A DNA stretch of 64,000 bases, taken from JAKLQR01 sp963753165 (GTDB taxonomy: Bacteria; Nitrospirota; Thermodesulfovibrionia; Thermodesulfovibrionales; SM23-35). The DNA lies in the NCBI GenBank assembly GCA_963753165.1, contig CAVWBP010000014.1, positions 62,001-126,000 on the forward strand. Direction: 5' to 3'. How positions within the stretch are numbered: the first letter of the stretch is position 1; each line of letters opens with the position of its first letter. Positions 7,625-16,087 of this stretch are shown here, in pieces. The translations under genes and the position numbers were made by a program. The notes beneath the pieces are model-generated. The model had not been told where the DNA came from and did no database searches. It saw only the letters and a list, made by a program, of their open reading frames with translations.

Positions 7625-9370
7625 GTGAGATCGTTACGGATAGCCCTTGCACAGATTAATCCGACTGTTGGAGACCTCAATGGGAACGTTGCGAAGATCA
7701 CTGAATATATACAGAAGGCGAAAAAAGTCCATACCGACGTTGTAGTTTTCCCTGAGCTTGCCATTACCGGCTATCCTCCCGAGGATTTGGTCCTCAAAAG
7801 TCAGTTTATTGACGACAACCTCGAAGCACTCCGGAAGGTGAGGAAACAGACGGCCGGTATCATTGCGGTCGTCGGATTTGTCGACAGGAAAGACGACATT
7901 TATAATGCTGCCGCCATCCTCTCTGACAAACGGCTTCTTGATACCTATCACAAGATGTACCTCCCCAATTATGGGGTCTTCGATGAATACCGGTATTTTC
8001 AGGCCGGGACTAGATGTCCCGTATACGGAGTCCACGACACCTGGATAGGGATAAACATCTGTGAAGACATCTGGTATCCTGAAGGCCCTTCGAGGATACA
8101 AGCGCTGGCAGGAGCCGAGATCATTCTCAACATCAATGCTTCTCCTTACCGTATCGGAAAAGGAAAATTCAGGGAGACGATGCTCTCGACGAGAGCCACA
8201 GACAATGCGGTCGTGGTCGCATATGTAAATACCGTTGGGGGCCAGGACGAACTGGTATTTGACGGCCAAAGCATCGTTCTCGATCAGAACGGCTCGGTGA
8301 TCGCACGGGGCAGGCAATTTGAGGAAGACCTCGTTATCGTTGACCTCGACCTGAAAGGCATTCTCATGAAACGGCTTCATGCACCGCTCAGGAGACAGGA
8401 AGTCACAAAGATCGGGAAAGAAGCAGTCGAAAAGATCGTTATCCCCCATGAGAAAAAGCGTCACAGAAAAAAGACGGGGAAATCTCTTCCCCCATCTCAA
8501 CAATATCCTGAACCCCTGGAGCAGACGGAAGAGATCTACAGGGCACTGGCGCTCGGCACCCGCGATTATCTGAGGAAAAACGGGTTCGAACGCAGTGTCA
8601 TAGGGTTGAGCGGCGGCATTGACTCAGCACTCGTTGCAGCCATTGCGGTTGATGCCCTCGGGAGAAAAAACGTCACCGGACTCTTCATGCCGTCTCCCTA
8701 TACCTCAAAACAGAGCAGGGAAGACGTGTATGCCCTCGGCAAAACTCTGGGCGTCAGGATAAAGGAGATCCCTATTACTACTGTTTTCAAGGCTTACCTT
8801 GCTGCATTCAAAAAGGAATTCACTGGGACAGCGCCTGATGTAACCGAAGAAAATCTCCAGGCAAGGATACGGGGCAATATCCTCATGGCGTTCTCGAATA
8901 AATTTAAATGGCTTGTCCTCACAACCGGCAACAAATCCGAGATGAGCGTCGGATATGCCACGCTTTATGGGGATATGGCCGGGGGGTTTGCGGTTATTAA
9001 AGACGTACCGAAGACAATGGTCTATGAACTCTGCAGGTGGAAAAATATCCATGCAGGAAAACCGGTCATACCCGCCAGGATATTCACAAAAGAACCTTCG
9101 GCAGAACTCAAACCCGGGCAGAAGGACAGAGATACTCTGCCGCCCTATTCTCTCCTTGATCCTATTCTCAAGGCGTATATTGAAGAAGACAAGGGATACC
9201 GGGAAATACTTTCGCTCGGGTGTGAGCCGTCATGTGCACAGGAGGTGATACGGATGATCGACAACAGCGAATATAAAAGGCGGCAGGCCCCCCCCGGCAT
9301 AAAGATTACCGAGAGGGCCCTCGGAAGAGACAGGCGGGTTCCAATAACAAACCGATACAAGGGGTATTGA
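7625..9370 (+). CDS. nadE: Glutamine-dependent NAD+ synthetase
   Basis: NadE amidates deamido-NAD to NAD+ with ammonia released from glutamine. The protein is about 581 residues. Its N-terminal nitrilase-fold glutaminase (1-265) has the Glu44-Lys110-Cys146 triad (VFPELAITGY, DTYHKMYLP, NICEDIW). The C-terminal ATP-pyrophosphatase synthetase domain has SGGIDS at 329-334. The frame is open from a TTG at 7613, but GGAG at 7615-7618 is spaced 6 nt from the GTG at 7625, and the resulting MRSLRIALAQINP is the normal start for the family, so GTG 7625 is preferred. A zinc-ribbon gene follows after 6 bp, suggesting a shared transcript. nadC lies in the same gene run further on. Confidence 0.95.
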   Translation: MRSLRIALAQINPTVGDLNGNVAKITEYIQKAKKVHTDVVVFPELAITGYPPEDLVLKSQFIDDNLEALRKVRKQTAGIIAVVGFVDRKDDIYNAAAILSDKRLLDTYHKMYLPNYGVFDEYRYFQAGTRCPVYGVHDTWIGINICEDIWYPEGPSRIQALAGAEIILNINASPYRIGKGKFRETMLSTRATDNAVVVAYVNTVGGQDELVFDGQSIVLDQNGSVIARGRQFEEDLVIVDLDLKGILMKRLHAPLRRQEVTKIGKEAVEKIVIPHEKKRHRKKTGKSLPPSQQYPEPLEQTEEIYRALALGTRDYLRKNGFERSVIGLSGGIDSALVAAIAVDALGRKNVTGLFMPSPYTSKQSREDVYALGKTLGVRIKEIPITTVFKAYLAAFKKEFTGTAPDVTEENLQARIRGNILMAFSNKFKWLVLTTGNKSEMSVGYATLYGDMAGGFAVIKDVPKTMVYELCRWKNIHAGKPVIPARIFTKEPSAELKPGQKDRDTLPPYSLLDPILKAYIEEDKGYREILSLGCEPSCAQEVIRMIDNSEYKRRQAPPGIKITERALGRDRRVPITNRYKGY

Positions 9371-9376
9371 CCAGTC

Positions 9377-9568
9377 ATGAATCCACGGGAAGAACTGAGG
9401 GTTTGTCCGGAATGCGGGTACGAACGGGGATTTCATGTTTCTTTCAAAAAAACAACGGGTAAAACCCGCATTGCCCTTATCTGTCCTCAATGCGGACAAT
9501 CATACAGCATAGGATGGACAACATCTGCAATAAAAAACTTCAAGCTTGAGAAAGGGTTGAAATACTGA
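9377..9568 (+). CDS. Small zinc-ribbon protein
   Basis: This 63-residue protein has two Cys pairs (CPEC near residue 10 and CPQC near 36) separated by about 23 residues. The pattern fits a four-cysteine zinc ribbon. The C-terminus (SYSIGWTTSAIKNFKLEKG) is uncharged to mildly basic. No enzymatic motif is visible and the function is unknown; nucleic-acid binding or a scaffold role are possibilities only. It lies 6 bp after nadE, and its stop codon overlaps the next start (ATGA), so the genes are likely translationally coupled. Confidence 0.7.
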   Translation: MNPREELRVCPECGYERGFHVSFKKTTGKTRIALICPQCGQSYSIGWTTSAIKNFKLEKGLKY

Positions 9569-9825
9569 TGAAGAGAATACTCATTATGCTTGTGATAGCA
9601 GTGCTTTTTCTGCCTTTCACTCCGGAACGCGCCATTTCGGCCGATACCAGGACCTTCCAGGTGAAGAAACAGCCGGAGATCCAGCAGGTGAAACCCAGGA
9701 AGCCTGTCAGGATCAAACTGAAACGCTCTTCCGAGGGGAAGTATTCGTGGGATCTCTCCGGTGATGAGGTCGACGAGGTCGTCCGCGCTGATAAACGCCT
9801 TAAAAAACTGCTGAATATCGAATGA
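9568..9825 (+). CDS. Small exported protein of unknown function
   Basis: The 85-residue product begins with a signal peptide (MKRILIMLVIAVLFLPF, probable cleavage after the Ala-Ile-Ser-Ala stretch near residue 25). The mature part of about 60 residues is basic and rich in Lys, Pro and Arg (QVKPRKPVRIKLKRSS). It ends in an acidic helix-like stretch (GDEVDEVVRADKRLKKLLNIE). No known domain is recognised. It overlaps the preceding zinc-ribbon gene by one base (TGATG) and the following rsmI by four (ATGA), so it is expressed as part of that group. A periplasmic location is inferred from the signal peptide alone. Confidence 0.65.
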   Translation: MKRILIMLVIAVLFLPFTPERAISADTRTFQVKKQPEIQQVKPRKPVRIKLKRSSEGKYSWDLSGDEVDEVVRADKRLKKLLNIE

Positions 9826-10658
9826 AGGGCACCCTCTTTATCGTTTCGACGCCTATCGGAAATCTGGAAGATATCACGTTCCGGGCTTTGCGCGTGCTCA
9901 AAGAAGTTGATTGCATCGCGGCAGAGGACATCCGCCATTCACTGAAACTGCTCACCCACTTCGGCATAAAAAAACCCATGATCAGTTACTGGAGCGGGAA
10001 GGAAAAGGTGAGAGCAGAAGAAATCATCGACAAACTGCTTTCCGGCCATTCGGTTGCGTTGATCTCTGACGCCGGCACACCCGGCATATCAGATCCCGGA
10101 TCAGTAGTAGTAGCAAAGGCCATCGAAGAACATATTCATATCGTGCCGGTACCCGGTCCCTCGGCATGCATTACAGCCCTTTCGGTGTCAGGCCTTCCGA
10201 CGGACAACTTCACTTTTATAGGGTTTCTCCCTCCAAAAACGAACCAACGTCAAAAAATCCTCAGGGAATTGGTCTTCGAAGCAGGGACTCTGATCTTCTA
10301 TGAAGCCCCTCACAGGCTCTTAGAGGCCCTTACAGACATGGATCAGATATTTACAGAGAGAGCAGCGGCAGTTATAAAAGAATTGACAAAAATCCACGAA
10401 GAGATTTTCAGGGGCACTCTCTCTGACATTATGCATCAGCTTGAAAAAACCGTGCTCATGGGAGAGTACGTGATACTTGTTGAGGGGAAAAAAAGCGGGA
10501 GGAAAACAGCGGGTGATGATGCGGTTGAGGAAGTCCTTTCGCTGATGAAAAAAGGTCTGAAAAGGAAAGAGGCTGCCAGGAGGATTGCAGACGCATACGG
10601 ACTCAGCAAAAAAGAACTTTATGATAAATCCCTTGACTTTTTCGGTACAGAGCAATAA
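9822..10658 (+). CDS. rsmI: 16S rRNA (cytidine1402-2'-O)-methyltransferase
   Basis: RsmI methylates the ribose of C1402 in the 16S rRNA decoding centre using SAM. The 278-residue protein has the SAM-dependent tetrapyrrole-methylase-like fold. The motifs LFIVSTPIGNLEDITFRAL at the N-terminus, ISDAGTPGISDPG near residue 88 and VPVPGPSACITALSVSGLP near 110 are all diagnostic. A C-terminal helical segment with KRKEAARRIADAYGLSKKELYD resembles the usual RsmI tail. It overlaps the preceding gene by 4 nt, and a response-regulator gene follows after 32 bp. Confidence 0.95.
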   Translation: MKGTLFIVSTPIGNLEDITFRALRVLKEVDCIAAEDIRHSLKLLTHFGIKKPMISYWSGKEKVRAEEIIDKLLSGHSVALISDAGTPGISDPGSVVVAKAIEEHIHIVPVPGPSACITALSVSGLPTDNFTFIGFLPPKTNQRQKILRELVFEAGTLIFYEAPHRLLEALTDMDQIFTERAAAVIKELTKIHEEIFRGTLSDIMHQLEKTVLMGEYVILVEGKKSGRKTAGDDAVEEVLSLMKKGLKRKEAARRIADAYGLSKKELYDKSLDFFGTEQ

Positions 10659-10690
10659 AATTTTTTCAAAGATATACTGAGAGGTGAAGC

Positions 10691-11677
10691 GTGGCCCATA
10701 AACTTCTTCTAGCAGACGACAGTGTTACGATACAAAAAGTAGTCGAACTGATTCTTGCCGAGGAAGATTTCGAGATCAGATCGGTAGGTTCCGGGGAAGA
10801 AGCGCTTGCTGCGCTTGCAGAGTTCAGTCCGGATATCATCCTCGCCGACATCGAAATGCCGAAGATAAACGGCTACCAGCTCTGTGAGATGATTAAGCAG
10901 GATACTGCTACCGGAAACATTCCGGTCATTCTCCTTGCCGGCGCCTTCGAACCTGTCGATGAAGAACTGGCAAACCAGGTTCGGGCTGATGATTTTATTG
11001 TAAAACCGTTCGAATCGCAGGAGTTGATCAGCAAGATCAATGCTGCGCTCACTATCTCAACCGTGGAAGAAGCAGCCTATGGGGAAGAAGCCGAAGCGCT
11101 CGTTGAAGCAGAGACCTTGAGCCTGGAAGAACCTTCAATTGTTCCTGAAGAAGACCTCTGGGCCATGGAAGAGACAACCGAAGCTGCAGAGGCAAGCGTC
11201 CTCGCTGAAGAAGAACCTGTTACCGCCGGTCTGGAAGAGATGCTCGAACTTGCTGAAGAAATACCCGAAGAGGCTGCCGCAGAGACAACCGGGGTTGCTC
11301 CTGCGTCGTCTGAAGGGAGAGAAAAAGAAGCGCCTGCAGGCGTAAGACTGGAGTTCCCGGAAAGAGCACTCCCATCGAAAGATGAATTGACGGCAGTTTT
11401 CGAAAAAGCGGTGAACGAAAGAGTTTCCTCTTTTCTTGCCTCTCTTGAAGTCAAGGAGACCATTCTTGCTTCATTAACCCCCACCATAAAGGATTCTGTC
11501 GAAAAGATTTTGTGGGAAGTTACCCCAGACCTTGTAGAGCGGATGCTGAAAGAGATGCTGAAGGGCTCCCTTGAATCTCTTACCAAAGAGGTCGAAAAGG
11601 TAATCTGGGAAACAGTGCCCGACCTTGCTGAGACAATGATCACAAAGGAAATAGAGAGGATAAGGTCAGAATTTTAG
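10691..11677 (+). CDS. Response regulator with acidic linker and tandem C-terminal repeats
   Basis: Residues 1-120 form a CheY-like receiver domain with the acidic pair Asp9-Asp10, phospho-acceptor Asp53 in ADIEMP and Lys105 in VKPF. There follows a very acidic, Ala/Glu-rich region (about 125-220) that looks disordered. The C-terminal part (about 225-328) contains two copies of a motif, EKILWEVTPDLVERMLKE and EKVIWETVPDLAETMITKE, in amphipathic helices. No DNA-binding or enzymatic output domain is present. The start is GTG at 10691 with GAGGTGA eight bases upstream of it at 10681-10687. The architecture is seen in deltaproteobacterial-type proteins of unclear role. Its stop codon (11675-11677) overlaps the likely start of valS. 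Confidence 0.85.
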   Translation: MAHKLLLADDSVTIQKVVELILAEEDFEIRSVGSGEEALAALAEFSPDIILADIEMPKINGYQLCEMIKQDTATGNIPVILLAGAFEPVDEELANQVRADDFIVKPFESQELISKINAALTISTVEEAAYGEEAEALVEAETLSLEEPSIVPEEDLWAMEETTEAAEASVLAEEEPVTAGLEEMLELAEEIPEEAAAETTGVAPASSEGREKEAPAGVRLEFPERALPSKDELTAVFEKAVNERVSSFLASLEVKETILASLTPTIKDSVEKILWEVTPDLVERMLKEMLKGSLESLTKEVEKVIWETVPDLAETMITKEIERIRSEF

Positions 11678-14478
11678 ACAAGGGTTTTGATCCGCACGGC
11701 GTAGAAAAAAAATGGTATGCTTTCTGGATCTCCAAGGGATATTTTACGCCCGATCCGGCCAGTAGCGCTGTTCCCTATTCTCTGGTCATCCCGCCACCCA
11801 ATGTCACCGGTTCACTCCATATGGGACATGCCCTGAACAGTGTGCTGCAGGATATCCTTGCCCGCTGGAAAAGAATGTCGGGGTTTCGGGTCCTCTGGCT
11901 GCCGGGGACGGATCATGCCGGGATTGCTACACAAAATGTTGTGGAAAAGCAACTCGCTGCCGACGGACTCGACAGGCATACGCTTGGCCGTGATGCGTTT
12001 ACCGAGCGCGTATGGAAATGGAAAGCTGAATCAGGGGGAATAATCATTAACCAGTTGAAGAGGCTCGGCGCCTCGTGTGACTGGTCACGAGAACGATTCA
12101 CCCTCGATGAAGGACTTTCCAAAGCGGTAAGAGAGGTATTTGTAAGGCTTTTCGAAGAGGGACTCATCTACAGAGACAACCGCCTTATCAACTGGTGTCC
12201 ACGCTGCCATACCGCTCTTTCGGATCTCGAAGTCGAGTACGATACCCTGGAAGGAAAACTGACCTATATCAAATATCCGCTTGCAGACAGAAGCGGGAAG
12301 TCCGTTACCGTTGCCACAACAAGACCTGAAACCATGCTCGGTGATACTGCGGTTGCCGTGCATCCGGAAGACGAGAGATACAGGGCATATATCGGGAAGA
12401 AAGTTTCACTTCCCCTCACGAAGAGAAAAATTCCTGTTATTGCCGACAATGCGGTTGACCCTTCATTTGGGACCGGTGCGGTGAAGGTGACCCCTGCCCA
12501 TGACTTCAATGACGAAACAATCGCGAAGAGACAGAAACCTCCCCTGCCTTTTCTAACCGTCATTGGAGACGATGGTCGCATGACTTACGATGCAGGAGAA
12601 AAATATTCAGGCCTTGACCGGTATGAATGCAGAAAACTTGTCCGGAACGATTTAAAGGAGCTTAAGCTGATCGTCAGGGAAGAACCGCATCAGCATGCAG
12701 TCGGGCATTGTTACCGGTGTAAAACCATTACCGAACCCCTCTCGACTCTCCAATGGTATGTAAATGTCCAGGCTATGGCCCGTGAAGCCACCATCGCCGT
12801 GAGAACAGGCAAAATCAGGATTATCCCCCAGTCGTGGGAGAATACCTTCTTTGCCTGGATGGAAGGCATAAGGGACTGGTGCATATCCCGCCAGATATGG
12901 TGGGGACACAGGATACCTGTCTGGTATTGTCAGGAACAGAAAAATGATGCATGCAAGGCAAAACAGGGCGTCAACGTATTCCGTGAAACTCCCCGCCACT
13001 GTGCGCATTGCGGATCATCCGCATTAAAACAGGACGACGATGTCCTTGATACCTGGTTCTCGTCCGCCTTATGGCCCTTTTCCACATTCGGCTGGCCCGA
13101 CGATACCGAGGACCTGAAAACCTTCTACCCGACCAGTGTGCTGGTGACCGGCTTCGACATCATCTTTTTCTGGGTTGCGCGGATGACCATGATGGGGCTG
13201 AAATTCATGGGAGACGTTCCTTTCCGGGACGTGTATATCCATGCACTGGTAAGGGACATGCAAGGGATGAAAATGTCAAAGTCAAAAGGCAATGTCGTTG
13301 ACCCTCTCATCATGATGGACAGGTATGGAACAGATTCATTCCGGTTCACTCTTGCGGCATTTGCTGCACAGGGGAGAGACATCAAATTCTCGGAGGACAG
13401 GGTTGAAGGATACAGGCACTTTGTGAATAAGCTTTGGAACGCCTCCCGGTTCATAATGATGAACCTGCAGGGAGTTGAAGAAAAAGAACTGACTACTATG
13501 CAAAGACCACCGGCCCACTCAGGACTGGCGAATAACTGGATACTGAGCCGCCTTGCTGCAGTGACCGGGGAAATGAATGCGGCATTGGAGGAATACCGGT
13601 TCAATGATGCTGCAAGCAGTATCTATCAGTTCATCTGGCATGAATTCTGTGACTGGTATATAGAGATGGCAAAATGCGACTTTCAGAACAAAAATATGGA
13701 GAAGGAAGTTCAATGGTGCCTGCTTGCAATACTCGACACCTCATTGAAGCTCCTCCACCCCTTTATGCCATATGTAACGGAAGAAATCTGGCAGAAGATA
13801 CCGCATATACAGGACCTGGAAGCAGCGGGAAAAAACCGGAAACCGTTAAAAGAGAAAGGCCGGACCTTGAAAACTGCCGCCTCAGGCGACCTGCTGAAGC
13901 GTGAAACCGGAAAATATGAAAGCATCATGGTCTCGGATTATCCAAAGTCACTCCCGAGGAATCTGCAGGCAGAAGAAGACATGTCATTCCTCATCGACGC
14001 GGTTACCGGAATCAGAACCATCAGGGGAGAATTGAACATTGCACCGTCACTGAAAGTGATCGTTTTCCTCAAGGCATATCACCGGAAAGCAGAAAAAATC
14101 CTGCGGGATAATATACAGTATCTGAAGGCTCTCGCAAAGGCGGAAGAAATCACGATCGGGCTCGATATTGTAAAGCCCGAGGGCTCTGCCACCACAGTCA
14201 AAGCTGATATGGAGATATTCATTCCTTTGAAAGCCGTCTTGAATATCGGCGCAGAACTCGATAGACTTAAGAAAGACGCATCAAAGCTTGAGGAATCCAT
14301 TACCATGCTCAACAAAAAACTCATGAACGATGACTTTCTCCAGAGGGCGCCCCAAAAGGTCGTCGAAAAGGAAAAAGCAAAATATGAGGAATTGCTCGGC
14401 ATGAAAGAGAAGATTGCAGAGAGCATAAACACACTAAAAGATGCGGAGGTAAAAAATAATGTCCAAAAGAAAAAGTGA
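11671..14478 (+). CDS. valS: Valyl-tRNA synthetase with an apparently non-canonical ATT start
   Basis: ValS charges tRNA-Val and edits mischarged threonine. Read from 11671 the protein is 935 residues. It has the HIGH motif HMGH at 50-53 (in PPPNVTGSLHMGH), the editing domain ATTRPETMLGDTAV, the KMSKS loop near 534-538, an anticodon-binding domain and the C-terminal coiled-coil arm. The frame contains no ATG, GTG or TTG between an in-frame TGA at about 11635 and the ATG at 11821, which lies inside the HIGH motif and cannot be the start. ATT at 11671 gives (M)LDKGFDPHGVEKKW, the normal family N-terminus, has AAGG 6 nt upstream, and overlaps the preceding stop codon. An ATT start or a single-base change from ATG are the two explanations. 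Confidence 0.93.
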   Translation: MLDKGFDPHGVEKKWYAFWISKGYFTPDPASSAVPYSLVIPPPNVTGSLHMGHALNSVLQDILARWKRMSGFRVLWLPGTDHAGIATQNVVEKQLAADGLDRHTLGRDAFTERVWKWKAESGGIIINQLKRLGASCDWSRERFTLDEGLSKAVREVFVRLFEEGLIYRDNRLINWCPRCHTALSDLEVEYDTLEGKLTYIKYPLADRSGKSVTVATTRPETMLGDTAVAVHPEDERYRAYIGKKVSLPLTKRKIPVIADNAVDPSFGTGAVKVTPAHDFNDETIAKRQKPPLPFLTVIGDDGRMTYDAGEKYSGLDRYECRKLVRNDLKELKLIVREEPHQHAVGHCYRCKTITEPLSTLQWYVNVQAMAREATIAVRTGKIRIIPQSWENTFFAWMEGIRDWCISRQIWWGHRIPVWYCQEQKNDACKAKQGVNVFRETPRHCAHCGSSALKQDDDVLDTWFSSALWPFSTFGWPDDTEDLKTFYPTSVLVTGFDIIFFWVARMTMMGLKFMGDVPFRDVYIHALVRDMQGMKMSKSKGNVVDPLIMMDRYGTDSFRFTLAAFAAQGRDIKFSEDRVEGYRHFVNKLWNASRFIMMNLQGVEEKELTTMQRPPAHSGLANNWILSRLAAVTGEMNAALEEYRFNDAASSIYQFIWHEFCDWYIEMAKCDFQNKNMEKEVQWCLLAILDTSLKLLHPFMPYVTEEIWQKIPHIQDLEAAGKNRKPLKEKGRTLKTAASGDLLKRETGKYESIMVSDYPKSLPRNLQAEEDMSFLIDAVTGIRTIRGELNIAPSLKVIVFLKAYHRKAEKILRDNIQYLKALAKAEEITIGLDIVKPEGSATTVKADMEIFIPLKAVLNIGAELDRLKKDASKLEESITMLNKKLMNDDFLQRAPQKVVEKEKAKYEELLGMKEKIAESINTLKDAEVKNNVQKKK

Positions 14479-14944
14479 ACTTGAAAAAGGGGATTTCGAG
14501 TTTGTTGAAGGTGAATTCATCAATATCAAGCAGAGCACAATCCGCGCAGTTGAAGGTGGGCATGTTGAACTCAACCAGGTATGCGCACTGAGTATTGACG
14601 GCGAACGGGTAGAAGTAACCCAGGGGGCATCCGGTATCCTGCGGGGAACCGATATCAACCTCAACCAGAGTATAAGCGGAATTACCGCAGCGGAGAGGGT
14701 ATCGAGCAATTTTTCCTGTACCCCGCTGGTCCTTGCACGCGAACAGATCACTGCACACAATTCTGCTGTTGGTATCATGGCGTCACGGAAGGTCAAGGCT
14801 GATAATACCTCTGCATTCCTTGTCATTGCGAACAAAATAGAAGGAAATGTGACAACAATTCTCGACTGGCGTTCCGCATTCGCCCTTGGGGCTGTGATAG
14901 GAGGTATATCGGGATTCATCTCCCTCCTTTTCAGGAGAAAATAG
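14459..14944 (+). CDS. Repeat-containing protein with C-terminal membrane anchor, function unknown
   Basis: The 161-residue protein overlaps the end of valS by 20 nt. Residues 10-130 consist of short repeated strands with a recurring hydrophobic-x-hydrophobic/N-Q-S pattern (for example FINIKQSTIRAVEGGHVELNQ and DINLNQSISGITAAE). This suggests a small beta-solenoid or polymer-forming fold. The C-terminus is a single glycine-rich transmembrane helix (about 140-157) followed by RRK, so it is probably a tail-anchored inner-membrane protein facing the cytoplasm. There is no signal peptide. Cys residues are few (about 42 and 83). I recognise no named family. nadC follows after one base. Confidence 0.75.
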   Translation: MSKRKSELEKGDFEFVEGEFINIKQSTIRAVEGGHVELNQVCALSIDGERVEVTQGASGILRGTDINLNQSISGITAAERVSSNFSCTPLVLAREQITAHNSAVGIMASRKVKADNTSAFLVIANKIEGNVTTILDWRSAFALGAVIGGISGFISLLFRRK

Positions 14945-14945
14945 C

Positions 14946-15785
14946 ATGGAGATCCCTTCAGGTGTTCTTGCGTTCCTCCGTCGTGCACTTGAAGAGGATA
15001 TCGGCCCTGGTGATATTACCACAGACCTCCTTATTCCCGCTGAGCACACATCCAGGGCGCATTACCTTGCAAAATCGGATTTTGTCCTGGCCGGAATTCC
15101 CTTTGTAAAGGAAGTATTCCGCCTGCTCGACCCCTCTCTGTCTTTCCGGAGTTTTTTCAAGGAAGGAGAGAGCATCCAAAAAGGAGATATTATTGCCGAA
15201 GTCTCCGGAAAAACATCCGGCATCCTCACGGGAGAGAGAGTAAGCCTGAATCTCCTCCAGAGGCTCTCCGGCATATCGACCCTGACCCGTATCTACAGAG
15301 ATCGTGTGCAAGGCTGCACTGCCCGGATAGTCGATACAAGAAAGACGACGCCGGGTCTCCGGTTCATGGAAAAATACGCAGTAAAAACCGGCGGAGGGAG
15401 CAACCACCGTTTCGGACTCTTTGACGGCATCCTGATAAAGGACAACCACATCAGTGCTGCAGGCGGCATCCGGGAGGCGGCATTCCTCGCAAAAAAGGCC
15501 CATCATCTTATGAAAATAGAAATAGAAGTCCAGACTGTTCAGGAACTAAAGGAAGCCATCGAAGCCGGAGCGGATATCGTAATGCTTGACAATATGTCGG
15601 TTGATGAGATGAAGGCCTCGGTAACCGCTGCTCGTGGGAGGGTATTGCTTGAAGCTTCGGGTGGGGTAACCCTTGAGAATGTGAGGGCAATCGCCGAAAC
15701 CGGGGTTGATTTTATCTCGGTAGGCGCCCTTACCCATTCGGCGCCTGCAGTGGATATATCCTTGAAAATCATGGCCGGGGTTTGA
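14946..15785 (+). CDS. nadC: Nicotinate-nucleotide diphosphorylase (carboxylating)
   Basis: NadC (quinolinate phosphoribosyltransferase) converts quinolinate and PRPP to nicotinate mononucleotide in de novo NAD synthesis. The 279-residue protein has EDIGPGDITTDLL at the N-terminus, GERVSLNLLQRLSGI and the catalytic block DTRKTTPGLRFMEKYAVKTGGG with its Arg/Lys/His substrate contacts. The C-terminal barrel has MLDNMS and EASGGVTLENV. Length is typical. It ends a co-directional run starting at nadE, so both the first dedicated and the last step of NAD synthesis from quinolinate are encoded here. Confidence 0.96.
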   Translation: MEIPSGVLAFLRRALEEDIGPGDITTDLLIPAEHTSRAHYLAKSDFVLAGIPFVKEVFRLLDPSLSFRSFFKEGESIQKGDIIAEVSGKTSGILTGERVSLNLLQRLSGISTLTRIYRDRVQGCTARIVDTRKTTPGLRFMEKYAVKTGGGSNHRFGLFDGILIKDNHISAAGGIREAAFLAKKAHHLMKIEIEVQTVQELKEAIEAGADIVMLDNMSVDEMKASVTAARGRVLLEASGGVTLENVRAIAETGVDFISVGALTHSAPAVDISLKIMAGV

Positions 15786-15892
15786 TATTGTGTTAGTGTT
15801 AACCTACTCGCATTTGTGAATTGCTGATGAGTACGGCGGATGCAGTATTTTATGGTCAATTGATCAATAAAAAAGGTTAAAGGAGAGAAAAA

Positions 15893-16075
15893 ATGAACGT
15901 GAAGCAGATCAGGGAGATAGCCAAAACAAAAGGTCTGAACCCCGGAACCATGAAGAAAGAAAACCTTATCAGAGCAATTCAGCGGGCAGAGGGAAATTTT
16001 GAATGCTTTGGCGCTGCAACGTCCGGTGAGTGCGATCAGACAAACTGCCTGTGGAGAACAGACTGCCTGAAATAA
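15893..16075 (+). CDS. Small SAP-domain-like protein
   Basis: The 60-residue protein starts with a SAP-type helix pair (VKQIREIAKTKGLNPGTMKKENLIRAIQ), typical of short DNA-binding or Rho-N-like motifs. It ends with a four-Cys segment (CFGAATSGECDQTNCLWRTDC) that could bind metal. Small proteins of this layout are common in Deltaproteobacteria and relatives and have no assigned function. A good ribosome-binding site (AAAGGAGAG) precedes the ATG at 15893. It stands alone, convergent with the EndoQ-family gene. Confidence 0.75.
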   Translation: MNVKQIREIAKTKGLNPGTMKKENLIRAIQRAEGNFECFGAATSGECDQTNCLWRTDCLK

Positions 16076-16087
16076 TTTTATCCATAG

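Noticed and set aside
11077..11643. Ser-rich open frame antisense to the response-regulator linker
   Set aside because: It arises from the Ala/Glu-rich low-complexity linker on the other strand.
11821..14478. ATG at 11821 as the valS start
   Set aside because: It lies inside the HIGH motif (PPPNVTGSLHMGH), so the product would lack the ATP site. Homology extends 50 codons upstream to ATT 11671.
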